Assembly (NCBI GenBank): GCA_037576195.1
Contig: CM075101.1
Coordinates: 54,126,001 to 54,190,000 of the forward strand
Direction: 5' to 3'
Source: Phytoseiulus persimilis
Lineage: Eukaryota > Arthropoda > Arachnida > Mesostigmata > Phytoseiidae
Length of the DNA: 64,000 nt
Made by a program: the position numbers and the translations under genes. Of the stretch, positions 9,031-20,566 are shown piece by piece. Positions within the stretch are counted from its first letter, which is position 1; each line of letters opens with the position of its first letter. The notes below the pieces were generated by a model. That model was given only the letters and a program-made list of their open reading frames with translations, was not told where the DNA came from and made no database searches.

Positions 9031-12000
9031 TTTTTTTTTTTTTTTTGCCATGTGGGAACTTTCCCTCATGTTAATTTATTGTCTGGCACCTTAACGATTA
9101 CATCAGACCGCTCGTATATGCATCTTCACAACTCTCGTCTCTCCTTCTCCAGACGTTCTTTCTCGTGGAATATTGCTCCCACCCTTCGAGTTATGTCGTC
9201 CCAGTCGTCCCTCGTCTCCTGCATTTTTGAAACCAGCGCGGGGATGTCCCTCACTGACAGCGTGCCTCGCTGCGTCGCGTAGGCAGGGCACACAAGAATT
9301 GTGTGTTCGACATCGTCTTTAGCTCCCATATCACAGTATACGCATTCGTCGTTTTCTTTAAGTCCGAATCTTTCTAGGTACTCCCCAAAAGCACCATGTC
9401 CCGTGAAAAGTTGTGTGGTGTAGTAGGTGAGTTCTCCAAACTCCCTTGTGAGCCACTTTCTCACGTCAGGAATGCATTTCCTCGTCCACTCGCCTTTTGG
9501 GGACGCTTGCCAGCGGGCCTGCCACTTACGCAGGGTCTCCTCCCTAAGATCCTCCTCCGTTTGGCTGCTCGGCCCTTCGACTTCTACGTTTTCGGTCCTC
9601 CTTCTGTAGATTTCTGCTCGTTCCTCAGCTAGAAGCGACCATGGTATCGTCTTGGCGAGTACCAGTATCGCTTCGGTAGAAACCGTGCGATAGCTTCGGG
9701 TTATTCGAATGCCCATGGTTCTCTGTGCTCTGTCAAGCGCGGTCTTGTTTGTCTTCTTGGCCAGCGCCCATGGGGCCCACACTGGGGCCGCGTATAGGGC
9801 AATGGATTCGGCTACCGTGGCCAGAGTTCTTCTCTGGGCCTCAGTAGCGCCGTATGTTCTTGGCAGTATGCGTGCAATCTCTGCCGCCGCCTTGATCGCC
9901 TTCTCGGTGGCTCTACGTACATGCTGGGTGCAAGTGAGCCTCTTCTGTAAAAGGAGGCCCAGGTACTTGACCGTCTTTTTGATCTGAATCTCGTGCCCTT
10001 CAAGGAGCAGGCGTGGTGGACCGGTCCTTCTTTCGCGTAGCATGACCGCCTCTGACTTAGTTGGCTCAAGCGCGAGCTCATTCTCCCTCATCCATTTAGA
10101 GATGATCTCCAGCGATTGGTTTGCTACCTCTTCAAGCTTTTCAGTCGTTCGTGCCTTCACCCAGAGCGCGAGATCGTCTGCGTACGCGATCGTTTTCGCT
10201 CCATCGGGCAGTTCCAATCGTAGCACATCGTCGTAAGCAATGTTCCATAGTGTGGGGCCCAGGACGGATCCTTGTGGCACCCCGGCGCTCATTTCATACC
10301 TCTCACCTTCCCATGTTACCCATCGGTCTGAGAGATAAGAGTTTATGACTCTCCTCAAGTAAGGGGAAATCCTTCTCCGCTCTAGACTTCTCAGGATCAC
10401 CTTCCAGCTCATCGAGTTAAAGGCGTTTTTGACGTCAAGGAGCACGAGCAAGCAGGTGTTCTCGTACCCCTTCGTGTACTCGGCCGCTGCCTCCTTCATA
10501 AGCCATTCCATGGCCATCAAGGTCGACTTCCCGGAGCGGAAACCGAATTGCCTTTCGGAGAGGCCCTCATTTTCTTCGAGTTCCTCTTGGAGTCGTTTGT
10601 TCACTACCGATTCCATGGCCTTCGCAATCGTGTTGAGGAGGCAAATTGGTCGGTAGGAGTCCTTCTTTCCTTTTGGGATCAGCACAAGTTTCGCTGTCTT
10701 CCATGTCTGGGGGAAGGTACCAGTGGTTAGCATGCTATCGGCCATTTTGGCAACTTGTATAGGCCATCTTTTCATGAGGAGCTTCGTTGCCTCTGGTGGG
10801 ATGCCATCCGGCCCAGGGGCTTTTCCGGCTTTCATTTTCTCCGCGGCTGCTACTATTTCGCAGGCTCTTATCCTCGGTATTCCCTCAGGGTCTACCTGTG
10901 GCGCCGGTCTTTCGAAGTCTTCCCTGTTTGGGAAAAGCTCTCGGATAGCCTTTTCCGCTGACGCTCTCGGAATCGGGTGATGTTTGTGCCCAATTTTGCC
11001 TCTGATGGCCTTGTAAGGCAGGCCCCAGATGTCGTTCCGGAGGCTCTCACAGAACTCTCTCCATTTGCTACGTTTGCTCTCGTGTATCTCGTCCTGGTAG
11101 GTCCTCTTCGAAGATAAGTAGGCCCGAAGTGCCTCTTCGTACTTCTGCGGTTCCCCGTCCATCTTCTTACGGGCTCTTACGAATTTTCGTCTTGCCTTGA
11201 TACATTCTTTTCTCCGCTCCGCTATACTGCTTGTCCACCAGTAGGCCGGCTTCCGGTTTGCCCGGTTCGGGCGCGCTGGTGGTGCTGAAGCCTCGCATGC
11301 TCGGGTGAGCAAGTCATGCAGGATGTGTTCGTCCAGTTCAAGGTTTTCCTCTTTTATTTTCCGGCAGCTTTCGTCTATGCTTTTGATGAGGTCATTTCTT
11401 CTGAGGTTCTGCCCTCGCCATATTCTCTCAGTCGGTCTTTCTACCTTCGTCTGTCCCGTCACTACAAAGAATTCGATATAAAGATGATCGCTGGCGGATT
11501 CGTCCGCCTCGTTTACGCGCCACTTCGTTATCCGGTCCGGCCGGTTTGTCACTGTCAGGTCGATGAACGACTCGGCAGTGACAGCGTAAGATCTTTGTGG
11601 ACCCGGGAGCATGGCCTTCCTGTAGGTCGGCGTCCTCCCGTCGTTCAGTACGATGAGGTCGAGTTCCGCGATCCACTCCTCCATATCTGTGCCTCTCCTG
11701 TTTTGTATCGTATTTCCCCATGTTTTCGACTTTGCGTTGAAGTCTCCTGCAATGACTTCTGTTTCAGCTTGAGTGGCCCGGATGCGCTGGCCGGCTGTAC
11801 TCAGGAATCTCTTGAAGTCCATCGGGCTTCCCGGGTTCGGTGAGAAATAGCAACTCGCTACCAGGGTTCCGCTGCTCAGGAGCATCATGCTGTTGCCTTT
11901 GAAGGTTTCCTTCTTTTCTATTCTGTCGGTGGTATTTCGGCCCGTCCACCACAGGGCCGTGTCGCCATCTCCGTCGGCAATCCATCCGTCATCTTTCCTC

Positions 12001-12224
12001 GAGTTTTCACTCGAGATTCTTCGATTCGCTTCGTTTATAATACACAGGTGTATATCATCCCGTTTCACTTTCTCTTTCAGCTCGTCATGAGCGTCCCTGC
12101 ACCTATTTAGGTTGATTTGTAGGACTTTGATCATCATTGTTTTCTGTGGTTTGTGTTTCTCCCGTTCGTGTCCGATTTCTCCTCTGTCCGACTACCCGCC
12201 ATCCTTCGCCGTCCTCCTTTGTGG
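9031..12224 (-). mobile_element. 5'-truncated R1-clade LINE (copy 2)
   Basis: This is a second minus-strand copy, almost identical to copy 1 at an offset of 8421. The poly(A) tail is a T run at 9029-9046. The 5' end is truncated at 12224, inside the ORF1 C-terminal coding region, which is a usual product of incomplete target-primed reverse transcription. A 13-bp target duplication, CATCCCTCCAGAC, lies at 9016-9028 and 12225-12237, with two following T residues shared with the tail. The only differences from copy 1 I noticed in the shared part are near 3137/11558 and in ORF2 codon 56. Confidence 0.94.
9126..12137 (-). CDS. LINE ORF2: APE endonuclease and reverse transcriptase (copy 2)
   Basis: The protein has 1003 residues and the same domains as ORF2 of copy 1, including GDFN, SDH, the YADD active site and the C-terminal CCHC. 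It differs from copy 1 at residue 56, Gly here and Glu there. The frame is fully open. The copy lacks the 5' UTR, and ORF1 is cut to its last 40 or so codons, so it is probably transcriptionally dead unless read from outside. Confidence 0.94.
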   Translation of the reverse strand: MMIKVLQINLNRCRDAHDELKEKVKRDDIHLCIINEANRRISSENSRKDDGWIADGDGDTALWWTGRNTTDRIEKKETFKGNSMMLLSSGTLVASCYFSPNPGSPMDFKRFLSTAGQRIRATQAETEVIAGDFNAKSKTWGNTIQNRRGTDMEEWIAELDLIVLNDGRTPTYRKAMLPGPQRSYAVTAESFIDLTVTNRPDRITKWRVNEADESASDHLYIEFFVVTGQTKVERPTERIWRGQNLRRNDLIKSIDESCRKIKEENLELDEHILHDLLTRACEASAPPARPNRANRKPAYWWTSSIAERRKECIKARRKFVRARKKMDGEPQKYEEALRAYLSSKRTYQDEIHESKRSKWREFCESLRNDIWGLPYKAIRGKIGHKHHPIPRASAEKAIRELFPNREDFERPAPQVDPEGIPRIRACEIVAAAEKMKAGKAPGPDGIPPEATKLLMKRWPIQVAKMADSMLTTGTFPQTWKTAKLVLIPKGKKDSYRPICLLNTIAKAMESVVNKRLQEELEENEGLSERQFGFRSGKSTLMAMEWLMKEAAAEYTKGYENTCLLVLLDVKNAFNSMSWKVILRSLERRRISPYLRRVINSYLSDRWVTWEGERYEMSAGVPQGSVLGPTLWNIAYDDVLRLELPDGAKTIAYADDLALWVKARTTEKLEEVANQSLEIISKWMRENELALEPTKSEAVMLRERRTGPPRLLLEGHEIQIKKTVKYLGLLLQKRLTCTQHVRRATEKAIKAAAEIARILPRTYGATEAQRRTLATVAESIALYAAPVWAPWALAKKTNKTALDRAQRTMGIRITRSYRTVSTEAILVLAKTIPWSLLAEERAEIYRRRTENVEVEGPSSQTEEDLREETLRKWQARWQASPKGEWTRKCIPDVRKWLTREFGELTYYTTQLFTGHGAFGEYLERFGLKENDECVYCDMGAKDDVEHTILVCPAYATQRGTLSVRDIPALVSKMQETRDDWDDITRRVGAIFHEKERLEKERREL

Positions 12225-15200
12225 CATCCCTCCAGACTTGAAAAAGTATGATCAGATTCGTCTCGGAATCATCCCTTCAGACTTGAAAACGTATGATCAG
12301 ATTAGTCCCGGAATCATCCCTCCAGACTTGAAAAAGTATGATCAGATTGGTCTCCGAATCACCCCTCCAGACTTGAAAACGTATGATCAGACTGGTCCCG
12401 GAATCATCCCTTCAGACTTGAAAAAGTATGATCAGATTGGTCTCCGAATCACCCCTCCAGACTTGAAAACGTATGATCAGATTAGTCCCGGAATCATCCC
12501 TTCAGACTTGAAAAAGTATGATCAGATTGGTCTCCGAATCACCCCTCCAGACTTGAAAACGTATGATCAGATTAGTCCCGGAATCATCCCTCCAGACTTG
12601 AAAAAAAATGATCAGATTGGTCTCCGAATCACCCCTCCAGACTTGAAAACGTATGATCAGATTGGTCCCGGAATCATCCCTTCAGACTTGAAAAAGTATG
12701 ATCAGATTGGTCTCCGAATCACCCCTCCAGACTTGAAAACGTATGATCAGACTGGTCCCGGAATCATCCCTTCAGACTTGAAAAAGTATGATCAGATTGG
12801 TCTCCGAATCACCCCTCCAGACTTGAAAACGTATGATCAGATTAGTCCCGGAATCATCCCTCCAGACTTGAAAAAGTATGATCAGACTGGTCCCGGAATC
12901 ATCCCTTCAGACTTGAAAAAGTATGATCAGATTGGTCTCGGAATCATCCCTTCAGACTTGAAAACGTATGATCAGATTAGTCCCGGAATCATCCCTCCAG
13001 ACTTGAAAAAGTATGATCAGATTGGTCTCCGAATCACCCCTCCAGACTTGAAAACGTATGATCAGATTAGTCCCGGAATCATCCCTCCAGACTTGTAAAA
13101 GTATGATCAGATTCGTCTCGGAATCATCCCTTCAGACTTGAAAACGTATGATCAGATTAGTCCCGGAATCATCCCTCCAGACTTGAAAAAGTATGATCAG
13201 ATTGGTCTCCGAATCACCCCTCCAGACTTGAAAACGTATGATCAGACTGGTCCCGGAATCATCCCTTCAGACTTGAAAAAGTATGATCAGATTGGTCTCC
13301 GAATCACCCCTCCAGACTTGAAAACGTATGATCAGATTAGTCCCGGAATCATCCCTTCAGACTTGAAAAAGTATGATCAGATTGGTCTCCGAATCACCCC
13401 TCCAGACTTGAGAACGTATGATCAGATTAGTCCCGGAATCATCCCTCCAGACTTGAAAAAAAATGATCAGATTGGTCTCCGAATCACCCCTCCAGACTTG
13501 AAAACGTATGATCAGATTGGTCCCGGAATCATCCCTTCAGACTTGAAAAAGTATGATCAGATTGGTCTCCGAATCACCCCTCCAGACTTGAAAACGTATG
13601 ATCAGACTGGTCCCGGAATCATCCCTTCAGACTTGAAAAAGTATGATCAGATTGGTCTCCGAATCACCCCTCCAGACTTGAAAACGTATGATCAGATTAG
13701 TCCCGGAATCATCCCTCCAGACTTGAAAAAGTATGATCAGACTGGTCCCGGAATCATCCCTTCAGACTTGAAAAAGTATGATCAGATTGGTCTCGGAATC
13801 ATCCCTTCAGACTTGAAAACGTATGATCAGATTAGTCCCGGAATCATCCCTCCAGACTTGAAAAAGTATGATCAGATTGGTCTCCGAATCACCCCTCCAG
13901 ACTTGAAAACGTATGATCAGATTAGTCCCGGAATCATCCCTCCAGACTTGTAAAAGTATGATCAGATTGGTCTCCGAATCACCCCTCCAGACTTGAAAAC
14001 GTATGATCAGATTGGTCCCGGAATCATCCCTTCAGACTTGAAAAAGTATGATCAGATTGGTCTCCGAATCACCCCTCCAGACTTGAAAACGTATGATCAG
14101 ATTAGTCCCGGAATCATCCCTCCAGACTTGAAAAAGTATGATCAGATTGGTCTCCGAATCACCCCTCCAGACTTGAAAACGTATGATCAGATTGGTCCCG
14201 GAATCATCCCTTCAGACTTGAAAAAGTATGATCAGATTGGTCTCCGAATCACCCCTCCAGACTTGAAAACGTATGATCAGACTGGTCCCGGAATCATCCC
14301 TTCAGACTTGAAAAAGTATGATCAGATTGGTCTCCGAATCACCCCTCCAGACTTGAAAACGTATGATCAGATTAGTCCCGGAATCATCCCTCCAGACTTG
14401 AAAAAGTATGATCAGACTGGTCCCGGAATCATCCCTTCAGACTTGAAAAAGTATGATCAGATTGGTCTCGGAATCATCCCTTCAGACTTGAAAACGTATG
14501 ATCAGATTAGTCCCGGAATCATCCCTCCAGACTTGAAAAAGTATGATCAGATTGGTCTCCGAATCACCCCTCCAGACTTGAAAACGAATGATCAGACTGG
14601 TCCCGGAATCATCCCTCCAGACTTGAAAAAGTATGATCAGATTGGTCTCGGAATCATCCCTTCAGACTTGAAAAAGTATGATCAGATTGGTCTCCGAATC
14701 ACCCCTCCAGACTTGAAAAAGTATGATCAGATTGGTCTCGGAATCATCCCTTCAGACTTGAAAAAGTATGATCAGATTGGTCCCGGAATCATCCCTTCAG
14801 ACTTGAAAAAGTATGATCAGATTGGTCCCGGAATCATCCCTTCAGACTTGAAAAAGTATGATCAGATTGGTCTCCGAATCATCCCTTCAGACTTGAAAAA
14901 GTATGATCAGATTGGTCCCGGAATCACCCCTCCAGAGTTGAAAAGTAATGGCCAGATTAGTCCCGGAATCATCCCTTCAGACTTGAAAAAGTATGATCAG
15001 ATTGGTCTCCGAATCACCCCTCCAGACTTGAAAACGTATGATCAGACTGGTCCCGGAATTATCCCTCCAGAGTTGAAAAGTAATGGCCAGATTAGTCCCG
15101 GAACCATCCCTCCAGACTTGAAAAAGTATGATCAGATTCGTCTCGGAATCATCCCTCCAGACTTGAAAACGTGTGATCAGATTGGTCCCGGAATCACCCC

Positions 15201-18200
15201 TCCAGAGTTGAAAAGTAATGGCCAGATTAGACCCGGAATCATCCCTCCAGACTTGAAAAAGTATGATCAGATTCGTCTCGGAACCATCCCTCCAGACTTG
15301 AAAACGTATGATCAGACTGGTCCCGGAATCATCCCTCCAGAGTTGAAAAGTAATGGCCGGATTGGTCCCGGAATCATCCCTTCAGACTTGAAAAAGTATG
15401 ATCAGATTGGTCTCCGAATCACCCCTCCAGACTTGAAAACGTATGATCAGACTGGTCCCGGAATCATCCCTCCAGAGTTGAAAAGTAATGGCCAGATTAG
15501 TCCCGGAATCATCCCTCCAGACTTGAAAAAGTATGATCAGATTGGTCTCCGAATCACCCCTCCAGACTTGAAAACGTATGATCAGACTGGTCCCGGAATC
15601 ATCCCTCCAGAGTTGAAAAGTAATGGCCAGATTAGTCCCGGAATCATCCCTTCAGACTTGAAAAAGTATGATCAGATTGGTCTCGGAATCACCCATCCAG
15701 ACTTGAAAACGTATGATCAGACTGGTCCCGGAATCATCCCTCCAGAGTTGAAAAGTAATGGCCAGATTAGTCCCGGAACCATCCCTCCAGACTTGAAAAA
15801 GTATGATCAGATTCGTCTCGGAATCATCCCTCCAGACTTGAAAACGTGTGATCAGATTGGTCCCGGAATCACCCCTCCAGAGTTGAAAACGTATGATCAG
15901 ACTGGTCCCGGAATCATCCCTTCAGACTTGAAAAAGTATGATCAGATTGGTCTCCGAATCACCCCTCCAGACTTGAAAACGTATGATCAGATTAGTCCCG
16001 GAATCATCCCTCCAGACTTGAAAAAGTATGATCAGACTGGTCCCGGAATCATCCCTTCAGACTTGAAAAAGTATGATCAGATTGGTCTCGGAATCATCCC
16101 TTCAGACTTGAAAACGTATGATCAGATTAGTCCCGGAATCATCCCTCCAGACTTGAAAAAGTATGATCAGATTGGTCTCCGAATCACCCCTCCAGACTTG
16201 AAAACGAATGATCAGACTGGTCCCGGAATCATCCCTCCAGACTTGAAAAAGTATGATCAGATTGGTCTCGGAATCATCCCTTCAGACTTGAAAAAGTATG
16301 ATCAGATTGGTCTCCGAATCACCCCTCCAGACTTGAAAAAGTATGATCAGATTGGTCTCGGAATCATCCCTTCAGACTTGAAAAAGTATGATCAGATTGG
16401 TCCCGGAATCATCCCTTCAGACTTGAAAAAGTATGATCAGATTGGTCCCGGAATCATCCCTTCAGACTTGAAAAAGTATGATCAGATTGGTCTCCGAATC
16501 ATCCCTTCAGACTTGAAAAAGTATGATCAGATTGGTCCCGGAATCACCCCTCCAGAGTTGAAAAGTAATGGCCAGATTAGTCCCGGAATCATCCCTTCAG
16601 ACTTGAAAAAGTATGATCAGATTGGTCTCCGAATCACCCCTCCAGACTTGAAAACGTATGATCAGACTGGTCCCGGAATTATCCCTCCAGAGTTGAAAAG
16701 TAATGGCCAGATTAGTCCCGGAACCATCCCTCCAGACTTGAAAAAGTATGATCAGATTCGTCTCGGAATCATCCCTCCAGACTTGAAAACGTGTGATCAG
16801 ATTGGTCCCGGAATCACCCCTCCAGAGTTGAAAAGTAATGGCCAGATTAGACCCGGAATCATCCCTCCAGACTTGAAAAAGTATGATCAGATTCGTCTCG
16901 GAACCATCCCTCCAGACTTGAAAACGTATGATCAGACTGGTCCCGGAATCATCCCTCCAGAGTTGAAAAGTAATGGCCGGATTGGTCCCGGAATCATCCC
17001 TTCAGACTTGAAAAAGTATGATCAGATTGGTCTCCGAATCACCCCTCCAGACTTGAAAACGTATGATCAGACTGGTCCCGGAATCATCCCTCCAGAGTTG
17101 AAAAGTAATGGCCAGATTAGTCCCGGAATCATCCCTCCAGACTTGAAAAAGTATGATCAGATTGGTCTCCGAATCACCCCTCCAGACTTGAAAACGTATG
17201 ATCAGACTGGTCCCGGAATCATCCCTCCAGAGTTGAAAAGTAATGGCCAGATTAGTCCCGGAATCATCCCTTCAGACTTGAAAAAGTATGATCAGATTGG
17301 TCTCGGAATCACCCATCCAGACTTGAAAACGTATGATCAGACTGGTCCCGGAATCATCCCTCCAGAGTTGAAAAGTAATGGCCAGATTAGTCCCGGAATC
17401 ATCCCTTCAGACTTGAAAAAGTATGATCAGATTGGTCTCGGAATCACCCATCAAGACTTGAAAACGTATGATCAGACTGGTCCCGGAATCATCCCTCCAG
17501 AGTTGAAAAGTAATGGCCAGATTAGTCCCGGAATCATCCCTTCAGACTTGAAAAAGTATGATCAGATTGGTCTCGGAATCACCCATCCAGACTTGAAAAC
17601 GTATGATCAGACTGGTCCCGGAATCATTCCTCCAGAGTTGAAAAGTAATGGCCAGATTAGTCCCGGAATCATCCCTTCAGACTTGAAAAAGTATGATCAG
17701 ATTGGTCTCCGAATCACCCCTCCAGACTTGAAAACGTATGATCAGACTGGTCCCGGAATCATCCCTTCAGACTTGAAAAAGTATGATCAGATTGGTCCCG
17801 GAATCATCCCTTCAGACTTGAAAAAGTATGATCAGATTGGTCTCCGAATCACCCCTCCAGACTTGAAAACGTATGATCAGACTGGTCCCGGAATCATCCC
17901 TTCAGACTTGAAAAAGTATGATCAGATTGGTCTCCGAATCACCCCTCCAGACTTGAAAACGTATGATCAGATTAGTCCCGGAATCATCCCTCCAGACTTG
18001 AAAAAGTATGATCAGATTCGTCTCGGAATCACCCCTCCAGACTTGAAAACGTATGATCAGATTAGTCCCGGAATCATCCCTCCAGACTTGAAAAAGTATG
18101 ATCAGATTCGTCTCGGAATCATCCCTTCAGACTTGAAAACGTATGATCAGATTAGTCCCGGAATCATCCCTCCAGACTTGAAAAAGTATGATCAGATTGG

Positions 18201-20255
18201 TCTCCGAATCACCCCTCCAGACTTGAAAACGTATGATCAGACTGGTCCCGGAATCATCCCTTCAGACTTGAAAAAGTATGATCAGATTGGTCTCCGAATC
18301 ACCCCTCCAGACTTGAAAACGTATGATCAGATTAGTCCCGGAATCATCCCTTCAGACTTGAAAAAGTATGATCAGATTGGTCTCCGAATCACCCCTCCAG
18401 ACTTGAAAACGTATGATCAGATTAGTCCCGGAATCATCCCTCCAGACTTGAAAAAGTATGATCAGATTGGTCTCCGAATCACCCCTCCAGACTTGAAAAC
18501 GTATGATCAGATTGGTCCCGGAATCATCCCTTCAGACTTGAAAAAGTATGATCAGATTGGTCTCCGAATCACCCCTCCAGACTTGAAAACGTATGATCAG
18601 ACTGGTCCCGGAATCATCCCTTCAGACTTGAAAAAGTATGATCAGATTGGTCTCCGAATCACCCCTCCAGACTTGAAAACGTATGAGCAGATTAGTCCCG
18701 GAATCATCCCTCCAGACTTGAAAAAGTATGATCAGACTGGTCCCGGAATCATCCCTTCAGACTTGAAAAAGTATGATCAGATTGGTCTCGGAATCATCCC
18801 TTCAGACTTGAAAACGTATGATCAGATTAGTCCCGGAATCATCCCTCCAGACTTGAAAAAGTATGATCAGATTGGTCTCCGAATCACCCCTCCAGACTTG
18901 AAAACGTATGATCAGATTAGTCCCGGAATCATCCCTCCAGACTTGTAAAAGTATGATCAGATTGGTCTCCGAATCACCCCTCCAGACTTGAAAACGTATG
19001 ATCAGATTGGTCCCGGAATCATCCCTTCAGACTTGAAAAAGTATGATCAGATTGGTCTCCGAATCACCCCTCCAGACTTGAAAACGTATGATCAGATTAG
19101 TCCCGGAATCATCCCTCCAGACTTGAAAAAGTATGATCAGATTGGTCTCCGAATCACCCCTCCAGACTTGAAAACGTATGATCAGATTGGTCCCGGAATC
19201 ATCCCTTCAGACTTGAAAAAGTATGATCAGATTGGTCTCCGAATCACCCCTCCAGACTTGAAAACGTATGATCAGACTGGTCCCGGAATCATCCCTTCAG
19301 ACTTGAAAAAGTATGATCAGATTGGTCTCCGAATCACCCCTCCAGACTTGAAAACGTATGATCAGATTAGTCCCGGAATCATCCCTCCAGACTTGAAAAA
19401 GTATGATCAGACTGGTCCCGGAATCATCCCTTCAGACTTGAAAAAGTATGATCAGATTGGTCTCGGAATCATCCCTTCAGACTTGAAAACGTATGATCAG
19501 ATTAGTCCCGGAATCATCCCTCCAGACTTGAAAAAGTATGATCAGATTGGTCTCCGAATCACCCCTCCAGACTTGAAAACGTATGATCAGACTGGTCCCG
19601 GAATCATCCCTCCAGACTTGAAAAAGTATGATCAGATTGGTCTCGGAATCATCCCTTCAGACTTGAAAAAGTATGATCAGATTGGTCTCCGAATCACCCC
19701 TCCAGACTTGAAAAAGTATGATCAGATTGGTCTCGGAATCATCCCTTCAGACTTGAAAAAGTATGATCAGATTGGTCCCGGAATCATCCCTTCAGACTTG
19801 AAAAAGTATGATCAGATTGGTCCCGGAATCATCCCTTCAGACTTGAAAAAGTATGATCGGATTGGTCTCCGAATCACCCCTCCAGACTTGAAAACGTATG
19901 ATCAGATTGGTCCCGGAATCATCCCTCCAGACTTGAAAACGTATGATCAGACTGGTCCCGGAATCATCCCTCCAGAGTTGAAAAGTAATGGCCAGATTAG
20001 TCCCGGAATCATCCCTCCAGACTTGAAAAAGTATGATCAGATTCGTCTCGGAATCATCCCTCCAGACTTGAAAACGTGTGATCAGATTGGTCCCGGAATC
20101 ACCCCTCCAGAGTTGAAAAGTAATGGCCAGATTAGTCCCGGAATCATCCCCCCAGACTTGAAAAAGTATGATCAGATTCGTCTCGGAACCATCCCTCCAG
20201 ACTTGAAAACGTATGATCAGACTGGTCCCGGAATCATCCCTCCAGAGTTGAAAAG
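12225..20255 (+). repeat. 45-bp satellite array, segment 3 (main block)
   Basis: About 178 tandem monomers form the largest uninterrupted stretch. Higher-order blocks are visible. A 1620-bp block (36 monomers) is duplicated in tandem, about 14262-15778 and 15882-17398. An 855-bp block (19 monomers) runs 12241-13095 and 13096-13950. The variant GACTTGTAAAAG recurs at 13096, 13951 and 18946, spaced 855 and 4995 bp, both exact multiples of 45. The segment near 18000-18400 is an uninterrupted homologue of the site occupied by LINE copy 2. The array is open in one plus frame for 1651 codons and partly open on the minus strand, which follows from the 45-bp period. Confidence 0.97.
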
Positions 20256-20256
20256 T

Positions 20257-20566
20257 TGAAAAAGTCGAAAGACTGATCACCAATATCTCAGACCACAACC
20301 TGATCACGATCCAATGCAAATTGGAAAAGGCCAGGAGACCCACTGCAAAAAAGATCTCAATCATAGATTCCCGAAAAACAGCAGCTTTAGCCCAAAAAGG
20401 GCTGTGGACCAGTGCATTGAGAGGACACGTAACGTACGACGAGCTGAAAAACGAAATCGCGTCAGCATCAAAGCAAGCATGCCGAAAACTGAAAGCACGA
20501 GATCGTCCCATGGTTTTCTCGAGAGAAATCAAAGAGAAGACCCAGCTCCGCAAAGCAGCCAACCAA
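20257..20566 (+). pseudogene. LINE endonuclease C-terminus and linker fragment
   Basis: The frame reads VERLITNISDHNLITIQC at the start, which has the terminal SDH motif of APE-type LINE endonucleases, and continues as a basic linker. It is cut at 20566 by the insertion of the long-TIR element. The coding frame resumes after 22710. Confidence 0.6.

Noticed and set aside
13993-18948. A 1651-codon plus-strand ORF in the satellite, and similar ones at 22-861, 6299-9094, 12112-13098 and 18988-20259
   Set aside because: They consist of the tandem 45-bp monomer (plus some LINE 5' UTR in one case). Open frames follow from the period of three. There is no start context, intron pattern or non-repetitive domain.
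12225-20255. CRISPR-like array
   Set aside because: The 45-bp units are contiguous with no unique spacers, and the context is eukaryotic with LINE insertions. It is a satellite.
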